A DNA stretch of 64,000 bases from DASRJW01 sp964567755 (GCA_964567755.1 CAZMNW010000004.1:80412-144411); one strand, 5' to 3'. Shown: positions 17,817 through 27,391, numbered from the stretch's first letter. The notes: generated by a model not told the origin, from the letters alone. Numbers and translations are program-made.

Positions 17817-19408
17817 GAAGCCAGCGCACGAGGTTCCGGAGGCTGGCGACGTTCCGCGCCGCGTTGGTCGTCCTGGCGATGGCGCCTGCATGTGCGCAAG
17901 ACGAATACGTGGGCCCACGATTCCGCGCAGAGCGGGAGATGTGGCGCATCAACCAGGAGTTCCGAAGACTCTCGATCAAGCCCGAGCTCGTCGAAACGGA
18001 AACCTGGCGCGCCCTGGCCGAACGCTACGAGAAGCTGTCGGCGGACTTTGAGTACGTGCATGCGACGGAGGCCTCGGCACCGGCCGACCAGGCTCGGACT
18101 GAACTTCGCGGTCTCGTGGCTCGTGCCTGGGTCAACGCCGCTCAGGTCCATGCGATGATCGGCGACTCCTTGCAGATGGCCGAGAACTATGAGCGGGTCA
18201 CCAAGGAATTCCAGGACCTTCCCCTTGTCGTCTCCGAGGTCGCTCTGGCCCAAGGGCAGCTTGCCGAGAACCAGCGTGAGTGGGAGAAGGCCGCAGCTGC
18301 CTACCAAGGCATCGTGGACCGCGTCCAACCGCAACCGGGAGAGCCGGGTGTCGCTGGCGCCGTTCTGAAGTTACCGCTGCGCATCGCGCGCCTCCGTGTC
18401 GCAGCGGCGGCAGCAACGAAAACGCAATCGGCCGAGCAGATCGAGAACCCTGCGCTGGCTGCCTCCTCCCCGAACTACGACGAAGCACGTCGGCGCTACG
18501 GTGATTGGATTCGGGCGCATCCGGGAACGCGCCTCGAGGTGGAATCTCGGTTGTGCCTGGCCGAACTGGCAGCGGACCAGTCCCGCTGGGATGCAGCGTT
18601 GTCAGAAGTGCACGCAGTGGAGAAACAGGTCAAAGCGATGGATGACCCACCAACGGAACCAGGAGGGCTACGCTTCACCACGGCGATGCTCCAGAGCCGC
18701 GCCTCTGCGCCGCCTGACTCGATCCGCAAGACCTTGCGTTCCATCCCGCAGGAGTATCCGCAGAGTCCATCTGCCCCACAGGCGCTTTTGGCCTTGTCGC
18801 GCCAGGCTGCCACTTTGGGAGCCATGGACGATGCGCTGGAGTACTTGGACCAGCTGCGTGACGACTACCCGCAATGGGCGAGCCCCGCAGCGCAGGGAAT
18901 GCTCCTGCGCGCACAAATCTTGGAAAAGGACGGCCGGTGGTTCGACGCCTACAACGTCTTGCGTGCTCTGCCCGTGCAGTACCCGATGAGTGAGGAGGCG
19001 CTGCAAGCCCCGCTCGAGATCGTCGCGCACTATCTCCGAAGCGAGGACCAGGATGAGGTGGACTCGGCGCTGAAGCGAGCCGAACAGGAGTATCGCGAAT
19101 TCATCGAGCGCTATCCCAAACAGCCGGAGACGCTCTTTGCGCGGACCAAGCTCGTGCAAACCCTGCTCCTGCAGAAGCGGTTCGACGACGCCATCGGGGA
19201 GTTGCTCGGCATCAGCGACGCCATGCAGGAGAACCCGCGGGCGGCGAATTTCATGCTGGAGGCAGCGCGAGTGGCACAGCAGAACCTGGGCAACTCGGAA
19301 CGTGCCGCCGAGATCCTCGAACAGATCGGCGTCAAGTTTCCGAAGATGCAGATCGGCCAATGGGCCTCCAGTGAGGCAGCGCGCTTGCGCGGGGTGCCGG
19401 GCGAATGA
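17813..19408 (+). CDS. Exported tetratricopeptide-repeat protein (PrsT-like position)
   Basis: 531 residues: a signal peptide (RLATFRAALVVLAMAPACAQ) followed by helical pairs typical of TPR/Tol-Pal YbgF-like repeats (RYGDWIRAHPGTRLEVESRL, YREFIERYPKQPETLFARTK, EILEQIGVKFPKMQIGQWAS). The ATG at 17813 overlaps the previous stop, and the stop overlaps the sensor-kinase start, so the three genes are coupled. In exosortase/PEP-CTERM polysaccharide loci a TPR protein (PrsT) is encoded next to the kinase PrsK and regulator PrsR; the order here is the same, hence the comparison. It likely scaffolds an envelope complex. Confidence 0.85.
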   Translation: MRSQRTRFRRLATFRAALVVLAMAPACAQDEYVGPRFRAEREMWRINQEFRRLSIKPELVETETWRALAERYEKLSADFEYVHATEASAPADQARTELRGLVARAWVNAAQVHAMIGDSLQMAENYERVTKEFQDLPLVVSEVALAQGQLAENQREWEKAAAAYQGIVDRVQPQPGEPGVAGAVLKLPLRIARLRVAAAAATKTQSAEQIENPALAASSPNYDEARRRYGDWIRAHPGTRLEVESRLCLAELAADQSRWDAALSEVHAVEKQVKAMDDPPTEPGGLRFTTAMLQSRASAPPDSIRKTLRSIPQEYPQSPSAPQALLALSRQAATLGAMDDALEYLDQLRDDYPQWASPAAQGMLLRAQILEKDGRWFDAYNVLRALPVQYPMSEEALQAPLEIVAHYLRSEDQDEVDSALKRAEQEYREFIERYPKQPETLFARTKLVQTLLLQKRFDDAIGELLGISDAMQENPRAANFMLEAARVAQQNLGNSERAAEILEQIGVKFPKMQIGQWASSEAARLRGVPGE

Positions 19409-21576
19409 ACCTGCAAGAAACCCCCATCCTCGTCGGCATCGTCACCTGCGCAGCTCCTGTGCTGGCAGTTCTGTTGCGTCCCAGTGCCCGATTCCTGCGC
19501 ATCGCCACCTTTGCGGTTGCTCTGTCGGCAGCCTTTTTCCTGTTCGCATTGCTCCGTCTGATCGAGGCCGGCCCGACGAATACTCCCAACGTCTGGGTGT
19601 GGCTGTTCATGGCCTCCGGTGTGCCATTGGTGCTGGGGGGATACCTGCTCACCCTCGCAATCGGGCGTGAGCGCCCTGAAGAAGCCTTCCGACGTTCACG
19701 GCTGAGTTTCATCTTGCTCGCACTCGGCGGCTTGGCGGCATTGCTCGCCTTGGGCCGATCCTCCTTCGTGGCCGGCTACGACTGGAACGATGGACGCGGC
19801 ACGATCCACCTGGGTTTCCTGGGCAATGCTTACTTGAGCTACCTGCTCGTGGGCATGGTCCTGATGGGCTACAACCTGGAAAGCACCTACCGGCTTTCGT
19901 CGAGTCAACTACGGCACCGCCTCCGGCTGCCTTTTCTCGGGATCTTTGGATTGCTTGGATTCGCCACCTTCATCCTGACCTCGGGCTTGCTGTACGCGTC
20001 CGTCGGCCTGGGTAAGTTGGTCGCTTTTTCCTTCCCCGCAACCTTCGCCAATGTCGTGGTGGCCTTCAGCCTCATGCGTCAAGCGCTGACCGATGAGTCC
20101 GCACCGGTGTCGCGCAACGTCGTCTATTCGTCGTTCACGGCCGTCATGGCCGGGTTGTACGTCCTGGCCGTGGGCATCGTCGCCCAAACCGCGCGATTCA
20201 CACACTGGTCACCGGACGAGGTCGTGACGCTCTCGTTCGGGTTCCTGACGGCGCTGGTGGCAATTTTGCTCGCGGTTTCGAACCGCTTCCAGCGGCGCGT
20301 TCGCCGCTTCATCGACCAGAACTTCTACGTCAATCACTACGACTATCGGACCCAGTGGTCCAACGTGATTCGGGCCTTCGAGAACGTGGTCGAAACCGAT
20401 AAGGTTCTGGAGAATGCGCGCCATTTCCTGGCAAGCGTCTTCATGGCCGATTCCGTGACCATCGCAATCCGCGAGGAAGCAACCTTGGTCATCCGGCCAC
20501 GCCTGGGCAAGGGCGCTGGCAATCCCAAGATGATCTTGGAAGAGGATTCACCGTTGGCCACGCTCTTGGCCACGGAACGCCGTTCATTGCTTCTCGATCG
20601 GCGGCCGGACGATTTCGAGTACATCGGGGTTTACGCCGAGAATCGCGGTTGGCTGGATGCCACGGCAAGTCAGATCGTGGCTCCCCTACTGGAAGGCGAC
20701 AAGCTCATCGGTTGCATCGGTCTCGAGCGCGATCAGGCGGACGACCCCTTCACGTACGAGGACGTGTCGCTTCTCGACAGCATCGCCTTCCACGTCGCGG
20801 CGAAGCTGGGGGAAGCGCGCCATGCCGAAGAACTCGCCGAGTCGCGCGAAATGAGCCTCATTGCCCAGTGGAGCAACATGTTGCTCCACGATCTCAAGAA
20901 CTACCTTTCCCCCTTGCGCCTGGTGGCGCAGAACTTGGTGCAGTATCAGAGCAGACCGGGCATCGCCGAGATGGCCGCTGGCGACATCGGCAGGGTCACG
21001 GATCGTATGGAAGCACTGGTGCGCGCCCTGGCGGAATTGCGCGACAACCCCCAGCGCTCGCGTCAGCGCATCGACCTCGGCAAGCTCGTTCGCAACACCC
21101 TCCGAGAAATGCAGGTGAAGCGCCGCAGCGAATTGAAGTTACAGCTGAAACTGGACGTGGACGCCATCGTACTGGGCGACGAGGGCATGCTGCAGCGAGT
21201 GCTGGAGAACCTCGTGAACAACGCCATTGAAGCCATGGATGGCTCCGGCTCCCTCAGCATCGAGACACGGATGGAGCCGACGTCCCACAACGGTTCGCGA
21301 GCACTCGTCTCGATCCAGGACACCGGGAGCGGCATCACGCCCGAGTTTCTTCGGGAGCATCTATTCCGTCCCTTCGCCACGACCAAGACGGGCGGGCTGG
21401 GGCTCGGGCTGTACCAGTGCCGCTCCATCGTGCGCGCGCACGGCGGCGAGATGAAAGTCGAGAGCGAACTCGGCGTTGGCACCACCGTGCAAGTCATCAT
21501 GAACGCGATCGCTCCGGACCTGGCCTTCGCGGCCGGAGGACCGATGCCTCGCACACCGGACGGAATCATGCAATGA
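19405..21576 (+). CDS. Membrane GAF-domain sensor histidine kinase, PrsK-like
   Basis: 723 residues. About ten hydrophobic segments fill residues 1-300, a GAF domain follows (about 335-480, ending VSLLDSIAFHVAAKLGEARH), and then the kinase core: phospho-acceptor His495 in MLLHDLKNYLSPLRL, N box ENLVNNAIEAM, G1 DTGSGITPEF and G2 GGLGLGLYQCRSIVRAHGG. This multi-pass membrane region plus GAF plus HATPase layout is that of the PrsK kinases of PEP-CTERM/exosortase systems. Start and stop both overlap neighbours in ATGA. Expected to phosphorylate the sigma-54 activator encoded immediately downstream; its signal is unknown. Confidence 0.92.
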   Translation: MNLQETPILVGIVTCAAPVLAVLLRPSARFLRIATFAVALSAAFFLFALLRLIEAGPTNTPNVWVWLFMASGVPLVLGGYLLTLAIGRERPEEAFRRSRLSFILLALGGLAALLALGRSSFVAGYDWNDGRGTIHLGFLGNAYLSYLLVGMVLMGYNLESTYRLSSSQLRHRLRLPFLGIFGLLGFATFILTSGLLYASVGLGKLVAFSFPATFANVVVAFSLMRQALTDESAPVSRNVVYSSFTAVMAGLYVLAVGIVAQTARFTHWSPDEVVTLSFGFLTALVAILLAVSNRFQRRVRRFIDQNFYVNHYDYRTQWSNVIRAFENVVETDKVLENARHFLASVFMADSVTIAIREEATLVIRPRLGKGAGNPKMILEEDSPLATLLATERRSLLLDRRPDDFEYIGVYAENRGWLDATASQIVAPLLEGDKLIGCIGLERDQADDPFTYEDVSLLDSIAFHVAAKLGEARHAEELAESREMSLIAQWSNMLLHDLKNYLSPLRLVAQNLVQYQSRPGIAEMAAGDIGRVTDRMEALVRALAELRDNPQRSRQRIDLGKLVRNTLREMQVKRRSELKLQLKLDVDAIVLGDEGMLQRVLENLVNNAIEAMDGSGSLSIETRMEPTSHNGSRALVSIQDTGSGITPEFLREHLFRPFATTKTGGLGLGLYQCRSIVRAHGGEMKVESELGVGTTVQVIMNAIAPDLAFAAGGPMPRTPDGIMQ

Positions 21577-22991
21577 CAATGGGGCGTGAATCACAGGATC
21601 AAAGAGCAAGACTGCTGATCGTCGACGACGATCCTGTGATGCTGAACCAGATCGGCCTGGCGCTCGGCGACGAGTTCGAGATGTTCAAGGCGAACAATCC
21701 CAAGTCTGCATGGGCGATCATCGAGAGCGAGCACCCCGACCTTGTGACGTTGGACCTCGCCCTGGAGAACAACGACGCCGAGTCCGGCTTCTCGCTGCTC
21801 GAGAAATGCATCGAGTTCGACCCGTTGATGAAGATCGTCCTCATCACGGGCAACGACACGGAGGAGAACGCCCTGCGTGCCGTCGATCAAGGCGCGCTCG
21901 ACTTCTTGGGCAAGCCGATCGACATCGACGCCTTACGGCATCTCCTGCGTCGAGCGCGACGCATCGGCCAGCTCGAACGCCAGAACGCCGAGATTCTGAA
22001 GCGTTTCAACGGCAAGGGTCGTCTGGGACAGATTCTGGGGCATTCGTCTGCGGTGGAAGAGGTTTTCCACATGGTTCGGAAGGTGGCGCCCACGGACGTC
22101 ACCGTTCTGATCTTGGGCGAAAGCGGCACGGGCAAGGAGTTGGTGGCACGGGAGCTGCGCCGTCTCAGCAAGCGCGTCGCCAAACCTTTCATCAGCATCA
22201 ACTGCGGCGCCATCCCAGAGAATCTTCTGGAGAGCGAGCTGTTCGGGCACGAGAAGGGTTCTTTCACCGGCGCCCACATGTTGCGGCCCGGAAGGCTCGA
22301 GCTGGCTCACACGGGCACGGTGTTCCTCGACGAAGTGGGCGAGCTGCCTCCACCGTTGCAGGTCAAGCTGCTCCGCTTTCTCCAGGAAAGAGAAATCGAG
22401 CGCGTCGGCGGCCGTAGCGTCATCCGTATCGACGCCCGCGTCATCGCTGCGACCAATCGGGATCTGGACAGTGAGGTCAAGGCCGGCCGTTTCCGAGAGG
22501 ATCTCTACTACCGTCTCTCCGTGGTCAACATTCAACTGCCGCCCCTGCGCAAACGGCAAGAAGACATACCCTACCTGGCACAGTACTTCCTCGAACGCTT
22601 CAGCGTGGAGATGGGCAAGGAGAAGCTTGCTTTCAGCCGCAAGGCACGCGAAGCAATGCTGCATTACTCGTGGCCTGGGAACGTGCGCGAACTCCAGCAC
22701 CACGTGCAGAAGGCCGTCGTGATGTCGACAGGACGGTTGATCCGCTCTGTCGATCTCGGCTTGGAGGATCAGGCTGTCCCCTCGCCGCAATCACTACGGA
22801 ACGTCCGCGAACAGACAGACCGCGAGATGATCATTCAGACATTGCGTCGCACTTGCGGCAACATCTCGAAGGCTGCTCAGGAATTGGATATCTCCCGACC
22901 CAGCCTGCACGACCTGATGCGTAAGCACGGGATCGATGCCACGAGCTATCGGCAGAAAGCAGAGCCCGTCCCTCGAGAGGAAGCAGAGTAA
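21573..22991 (+). CDS. Sigma-54-dependent response regulator, PrsR-like
   Basis: 472 residues in three parts: receiver domain (acidic pocket IVDDD at 16-20, phospho-acceptor Asp61 in VTLDLAL, Lys114 in FLGKPID), AAA+ domain (Walker A GESGTGKE 182-189, Walker B-type LDEVGELP, Arg-finger region GRFREDLYYRL) and a Fis-type helix-turn-helix at the C-terminus (NISKAAQELDISRPSLHDLM). The sigma-54 contact loop reads GSFTGA (229-234), a conservative change from GAFTGA. It is coupled by ATGA overlap to the histidine kinase. It should drive sigma-54 promoters; the best one seen in this window is at 62551. A second ATG at 21579 is possible. Confidence 0.94.
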   Translation: MTMGRESQDQRARLLIVDDDPVMLNQIGLALGDEFEMFKANNPKSAWAIIESEHPDLVTLDLALENNDAESGFSLLEKCIEFDPLMKIVLITGNDTEENALRAVDQGALDFLGKPIDIDALRHLLRRARRIGQLERQNAEILKRFNGKGRLGQILGHSSAVEEVFHMVRKVAPTDVTVLILGESGTGKELVARELRRLSKRVAKPFISINCGAIPENLLESELFGHEKGSFTGAHMLRPGRLELAHTGTVFLDEVGELPPPLQVKLLRFLQEREIERVGGRSVIRIDARVIAATNRDLDSEVKAGRFREDLYYRLSVVNIQLPPLRKRQEDIPYLAQYFLERFSVEMGKEKLAFSRKAREAMLHYSWPGNVRELQHHVQKAVVMSTGRLIRSVDLGLEDQAVPSPQSLRNVREQTDREMIIQTLRRTCGNISKAAQELDISRPSLHDLMRKHGIDATSYRQKAEPVPREEAE

Positions 22992-22998
22992 CCCCCCC

Positions 22999-24096
22999 AT
23001 GCAGCCGTTGAATCGCATTCTGTGCGCCCTGGCGTGTGTCTGTGTGTGTGCCACCCTCGTCCCGAAGGTGGTCCGCGGCGAGATCAACGTGCAGTCCCAG
23101 CCGAGTCATGTCCATGTGGAGTTCCGGGGGCCCTTGACCATCGCAGGGGTCGCGCCACTCACGCTCGAGCGCTTCCCGCCGGGGGATTATCTGGTCCGCG
23201 CGACCGGGCTCGGGCTCGTCACCGCCCGAGGCCGCGTGCGCAGCACCTTCGACAATCGTGTGACCGTGCAGCGCTGGGCTCAGCCCTACGCTCTCATCAT
23301 GCCTCCCGGACTCGTCCACATGTCGCGCCGTGATGGTTGGCGTGGCTCGATGTTCACGACAGCTGCCGTGGGAGGAACACTCGGGGCCATCGTGAAGAAT
23401 GCGCACCACGACAACGCCGTGAGCGACTTCGAGCTGGCGCAAGAAGCTTACAACCGCGCCACCACCGACGAGGAGATCACAGCGGCAGCGTTGGATCTCG
23501 AGAACGCCTCCGAACTTGAAGGCGACGAGGCGACCATGCGGAACATCTGGATCGGCTACACCGCGGCGACATGGGTCGGGGCCGCCCTCGAGGCCTGGCT
23601 GCTCACGTCACCACCCAAGGTGCGACCTCTGGGGGGTGGGAGCTTCGAGTTAGGGGTGTCGAGGGCCCGGCCGATCGATGCAGCGATCCGTAGCATCCTG
23701 GTTCCTGGCGCTGGACAGCGCTACATGGGGCATACGCGGCGCAGCATCGTGTTTGGCCTTTCCATCTACACCCTGAGCGCGTTCACGATCAGCTCCTACG
23801 ACGAATACCTGAATGCGCAACGGAAGCAGTCCGACGCACAACGTCGCTATGACGCAGCAACAACCCCGGCCGAGATCGAGGCCCTTCGTTCGAGCCTCGA
23901 ACAGGCGGCCGACTCTGCCAGCGAATGGAAGGTGACAGCGTGGTCACTCGGTGGAGCCGCGGCTGCGGCGTACATCTGGAACGTTCTCGATGCCTTGGGT
24001 CAGGGGGCGACAGGATGGGAGCCCAGTGGAGTCGAGGTCGGGCTCGCGCCCCGGTTCGATGGGTTCATGGCGAGCGTCACGTGGAGGATGCCATGA
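22999..24096 (+). CDS. Exported DUF5683-like membrane protein
   Basis: 365 residues: signal peptide (RILCALACVCVCATLVPKVV), a small PEGA-like beta domain (VHVEFRGPLTIAGVAPLTLE, then FPPGDYLVRATGLGL), then helical segments including VPGAGQRYMGHTRRSIVFGL. The last is the glycine-rich turn of DUF5683-type proteins, found with cell-surface gene sets in FCB bacteria. A short paired helix pattern (AYNRATTDEEITAAALDLEN, RYDAATTPAEIEALRSSLEQ) occurs twice, each copy lying before a hydrophobic segment. The ATG at 22999 lies eight bases after the regulator stop, and the gene's stop overlaps the next start. Function unknown; an envelope role is inferred. Confidence 0.75.
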   Translation: MQPLNRILCALACVCVCATLVPKVVRGEINVQSQPSHVHVEFRGPLTIAGVAPLTLERFPPGDYLVRATGLGLVTARGRVRSTFDNRVTVQRWAQPYALIMPPGLVHMSRRDGWRGSMFTTAAVGGTLGAIVKNAHHDNAVSDFELAQEAYNRATTDEEITAAALDLENASELEGDEATMRNIWIGYTAATWVGAALEAWLLTSPPKVRPLGGGSFELGVSRARPIDAAIRSILVPGAGQRYMGHTRRSIVFGLSIYTLSAFTISSYDEYLNAQRKQSDAQRRYDAATTPAEIEALRSSLEQAADSASEWKVTAWSLGGAAAAAYIWNVLDALGQGATGWEPSGVEVGLAPRFDGFMASVTWRMP

Positions 24097-26570
24097 AGCG
24101 GCCCTTGGCACTCACCGTTTCGCTCGGGCTGGTCGCATTCGGCCTCGCCATCATCTTTGGCGGCTGCAGCGAGAGCCCAACTCCAACGTTCGACAACCCC
24201 TTGGATGAGCGTAACGGCCAAGGACTGCCCATTCCAGACTCCCTGGTCGTCACCGTGGGAAACAACGCCGTGAGGGTGTGCTGGGGGCTCCCGGAAAATG
24301 AGACTGCCGACGAATTCGCCGTGTTCCGCCAGCGCATCGATGTCGTCGAGGGTGAAAAGCAAGTGGCGACCACGAATGAGCGCTGTTATTTGGACACGGG
24401 CGTACGCAATGGTCGCGCGTACGCGTACCGCATCAAAGCTTGCCGTGAGGGCCGCTGCGGTCCGATTAGCGAGAACATCGAGGCACGACCCAATGTCTTC
24501 TCCATGCTCATCAACGATGACGCACCGAAGACACGCAACCGAACGGTCACGGTTGGGTTGAGCGCGCCGGGTGCGCAGTCGGTGCGCTTGGCGATGGATG
24601 CAGACTCACTGACAATCGCGCGCTGGCGTCCCGTCGCAGCCGCACTCAGTTACACTTTCCCCCCCGGCGATGGCACGAAGACGCTGTTTGCGGAGTTCCT
24701 CCTCCTCGACGGATCGGAATCGCTCCCGCTGTCGGACACGATCGTTCTGGATACACAGGCGCGCATCACGAGCGTGGATTTCGATGGAGCCCAAACACGG
24801 TATGCCGGCGAGATCCTGCACTTCAGGCTGGCCGCCGGCGAACCCGGTGGTACTGCCAGCGTGACCGTGGCGGGACTGGTCACGGCCCTACCGCTATTCG
24901 ACGACGGCAGCTCGGGCGACCCGGTAGCGGGCAACGGCGTTTACGAACGGGACTGGACCATCTCGGCCGGGATCACGGTCACATCCGCCACCGTCACCGG
25001 CCAGTTCACGGATGACATCGGCAACGTGGCGGCGAGCATGACCGGTCCCCGCACGTTGACGGTTTTGCAGACTCTCGATCCGGTCACCCTGATCGAGCCC
25101 GCGACACTTGCCGTGCCACCGGATCCGGCGGCGGTGACGCTCCGATGGACGCAGTCCACGGCGACAGATGCTGAATTCTCCGGTTATCAGATCTTCCGCT
25201 CTGAATCGGAGACGGTGGATTCGACATCAAGCCGTGTAGGGACGGTGACCCCGCGCACCAATCTTGAGTTCACCGATTCCGACGTGGTTGAGTTTCACAA
25301 GTACTCCTATCGCGTCTACGTGCTGGTCAGGTCGGGACAGCAACGAGGCTCCAACGCGATTTCGGTCGTCGTTGACAACGAGCGCATCCCGACGGCGGTG
25401 AATCTCCAAGCGGCGAGTTCCGTGGCAGCGACGAGCCTCACCTTGAGATGGAGTGTCTCCGGGAACAGGGACTTCAAGGCCTACATGGTCTGCCGCAACA
25501 CCACGGGCACGGTCACGCTCGGAGACTCCTTGCCCCCACCTATTTTCGCCGTGGACCGCAACTCTCTGCAGGAGCAGGGGCTCGAACCCAGCACCACGTA
25601 CCATTACGCCGTCTTCGTCCAGGACGAGGGCGAGCTGTGGTCGCAGCCGAGCAACGAGATCAAAGTCACCACCGAACCCGATGGGGTGACTCTAGTTTCG
25701 GCCACACCCGTGGCCCCACCGGATCCGGCCGCGGTCACACTGCGCTGGACACAGGCCACGGCCACGGATTTCTCCCTCTACCAAGTGTTCCGCGCCGAAT
25801 CGGAGCCCGTCGACTTGACGTCTGAGCTCGTGGGAACGGTCACGGCACGGAGCACACTTCAATTCACCGATTCCACCGTGGTCGAGGGCCGCACGTACTG
25901 CTACGGCCTCTACGTGCTCACCACGACGGGCCGCCAGACAAGATCCACGAACACTTTGTGCGTCGCAGTTCCCAACGTGCGCACACCGGAGGAAGTGACG
26001 TTGGATCCCGCAAGCGGTGTGGGAGCAACGAGCCTGTCGCTCCGTTGGAGCCGCAGCGCCGATCGGGATTTCAGAGCTTATTTTGTCTGTCGAGACACGA
26101 CGCCCACCGTCGCGTTGGGGGACTCCGTGGCCCGGATCTCCGACTCGAACGAAAACTACCGAGACGAGTTCGGCCTGGTGCCCAGCACGACCTACTACTA
26201 CCGGGTCTTCGTGGAGGACACGGCTGGCCGACGTTCCCCAAGCAACGAGATCAGCGCGACGACGGCTATCGCGGCCGGTGCGACATCGGTCCTCTTGCAA
26301 GCTACAGATGTGAGCGGCACCGGCGCCACGCTCGAGTGGGAAGCGAGCAGAGACCCGCTCTTTGCGCTTTACCGCCTCTACCGCGACGAGATTTCGGCGG
26401 TCACAACAGCCTCGACGCTGGTTATGGAGACTGGCGAACGAGATGCCACGAGCTTTCGTGACACGGTGATCCGGCCCGATGGGACCTATTACTACCGGGT
26501 CTACATCGTTGCCAAAGACGATGCCGTGCCGAAGGCGAGCAACACGATCCAAGTCACGACTTCCCGATGA
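24093..26570 (+). CDS. Large fibronectin type III-repeat lipoprotein
   Basis: 825 residues. A signal sequence with lipobox (LAIIFGGCSE) is followed by at least five fibronectin-III-like domains, each with a tryptophan early (VTLRWTQSTATD, LTLRWSVSGNRDF) and a late Tyr-x-Tyr strand (STTYYYRVFVEDTAGR, PDGTYYYRVYIVA). A segment around residues 170-330 looks like a bacterial Ig-like domain with Asp-rich loops (DDGSSGDPVAGNGVYERDW). Two consecutive ~200-residue units are close copies of each other. No enzyme motif is seen. It is likely a surface-anchored structural or polymer-binding protein produced together with the polysaccharide. Start overlaps the upstream stop. Confidence 0.85.
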   Translation: MKRPLALTVSLGLVAFGLAIIFGGCSESPTPTFDNPLDERNGQGLPIPDSLVVTVGNNAVRVCWGLPENETADEFAVFRQRIDVVEGEKQVATTNERCYLDTGVRNGRAYAYRIKACREGRCGPISENIEARPNVFSMLINDDAPKTRNRTVTVGLSAPGAQSVRLAMDADSLTIARWRPVAAALSYTFPPGDGTKTLFAEFLLLDGSESLPLSDTIVLDTQARITSVDFDGAQTRYAGEILHFRLAAGEPGGTASVTVAGLVTALPLFDDGSSGDPVAGNGVYERDWTISAGITVTSATVTGQFTDDIGNVAASMTGPRTLTVLQTLDPVTLIEPATLAVPPDPAAVTLRWTQSTATDAEFSGYQIFRSESETVDSTSSRVGTVTPRTNLEFTDSDVVEFHKYSYRVYVLVRSGQQRGSNAISVVVDNERIPTAVNLQAASSVAATSLTLRWSVSGNRDFKAYMVCRNTTGTVTLGDSLPPPIFAVDRNSLQEQGLEPSTTYHYAVFVQDEGELWSQPSNEIKVTTEPDGVTLVSATPVAPPDPAAVTLRWTQATATDFSLYQVFRAESEPVDLTSELVGTVTARSTLQFTDSTVVEGRTYCYGLYVLTTTGRQTRSTNTLCVAVPNVRTPEEVTLDPASGVGATSLSLRWSRSADRDFRAYFVCRDTTPTVALGDSVARISDSNENYRDEFGLVPSTTYYYRVFVEDTAGRRSPSNEISATTAIAAGATSVLLQATDVSGTGATLEWEASRDPLFALYRLYRDEISAVTTASTLVMETGERDATSFRDTVIRPDGTYYYRVYIVAKDDAVPKASNTIQVTTSR
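25080..26276 (+). repeat. Two-copy tandem repeat (~600 bp unit) inside the fibronectin-III lipoprotein gene
   Basis: The unit starting near 25080 (protein IEPATLAVPPDPAAVTLRWT) recurs from about 25683 (VSATPVAPPDPAAVTLRWTQ). Each holds two fibronectin-III domains in the same order: one with RSESETVD or RAESEPVD, then one with RDFKAYMVCR or RDFRAYFVCR and a SNEI end. The DNA is also recognisably alike (ccggatccggc-g-cggt near 25120 and 25720), exactly about 600 bases apart. This indicates a past in-frame duplication of a two-domain block. Confidence 0.75.
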
Positions 26571-26590
26571 ACTAACCTGGAGGTGACGAC

Positions 26591-27391
26591 ATGCTCGAAA
26601 CTTCGAATGCAACCGCAGGAATGTCCACCCGATCCTGCAAGGGAAAGCGACGCGTCGATTTCGCTCCGTGGACGAGCCTGCCGCCCCTGTCACCCACGAG
26701 ACCGGTGAAGGAACCTGCAAACAATGCAGGACCCGGCCTGATCGAACGGGCGGCCGCCCTCGTGATTCTAACCTTGGCGACGCCGGCTCTCTTGCTGATT
26801 GCCCTTGCCATCAAGTTCGAGTCGACCCGTGGACCCGTGTTCTATCGGCAAGAGCGGGTTGGCCAAGACCGCCGAAACGGCGATGGCAACGGGCACGGAA
26901 ACGGGAACGGAACATTTTCCGTCCAGCATGAACGCAGAAAGACCTTCGGAAGGGGACGGAGCTTCATGATCTGGAAGTTTCGCTCCATGATCCCCGACGC
27001 GGAATCCAAGACCGGTCCAGTTTGGGCCCAGGAAACGGATCCGCGCGTCACGCGCGTGGGGAGCTTCCTGCGGAAAGCAAGGCTGGACGAGGTCCCGCAG
27101 CTCATCAATGTGATCAAGGGGCAGATGCGCCTGATCGGCCCACGGCCTGAACGTCCAGTTTTCGTCGAGAAGCTCACCCAGACCTTCCCGGATTATCCCC
27201 AGCGCCTCAGGGTGCCTCCGGGGATCACAGGGCTAGCTCAGGTGCAGCGTTCTTACGATTCCGACCTGAACGACGTACGCAAGAAGCTCATGTACGACCT
27301 CTTCTACGTGGAGAATCGCTCCGCAACCTTGAACGTGAAGATCTTGATGAAGACGGTGGGGGTGGTCCTGAACGGTCGGGGTGCACGCTGA
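26591..27391 (+). CDS. Polyprenyl-phosphate sugar-1-phosphate transferase (initiating sugar transferase)
   Basis: 266 residues: short N-terminal tail, one membrane helix (AALVILTLATPALLLIALAI), and the bacterial sugar transferase domain with GPVFYRQERVGQ, FMIWKFRSM, LRKARLDEVPQLINVIKGQM, LIGPRPERPVF and PPGITGLAQVQ. It lacks the four-helix N-terminal extension of WbaP-type enzymes, so it is of the short PglC/EpsL type. It would move a sugar-phosphate from a nucleotide sugar to undecaprenyl phosphate and so begin glycan assembly. The loop between the Arg-Val-Gly and Phe-Arg-Ser-Met motifs carries an unusual Gly/Asn-rich insertion (GDGNGHGNGNG). ATG at 26591 follows a strong ggaggtga site. Confidence 0.93.
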   Translation: MLETSNATAGMSTRSCKGKRRVDFAPWTSLPPLSPTRPVKEPANNAGPGLIERAAALVILTLATPALLLIALAIKFESTRGPVFYRQERVGQDRRNGDGNGHGNGNGTFSVQHERRKTFGRGRSFMIWKFRSMIPDAESKTGPVWAQETDPRVTRVGSFLRKARLDEVPQLINVIKGQMRLIGPRPERPVFVEKLTQTFPDYPQRLRVPPGITGLAQVQRSYDSDLNDVRKKLMYDLFYVENRSATLNVKILMKTVGVVLNGRGAR

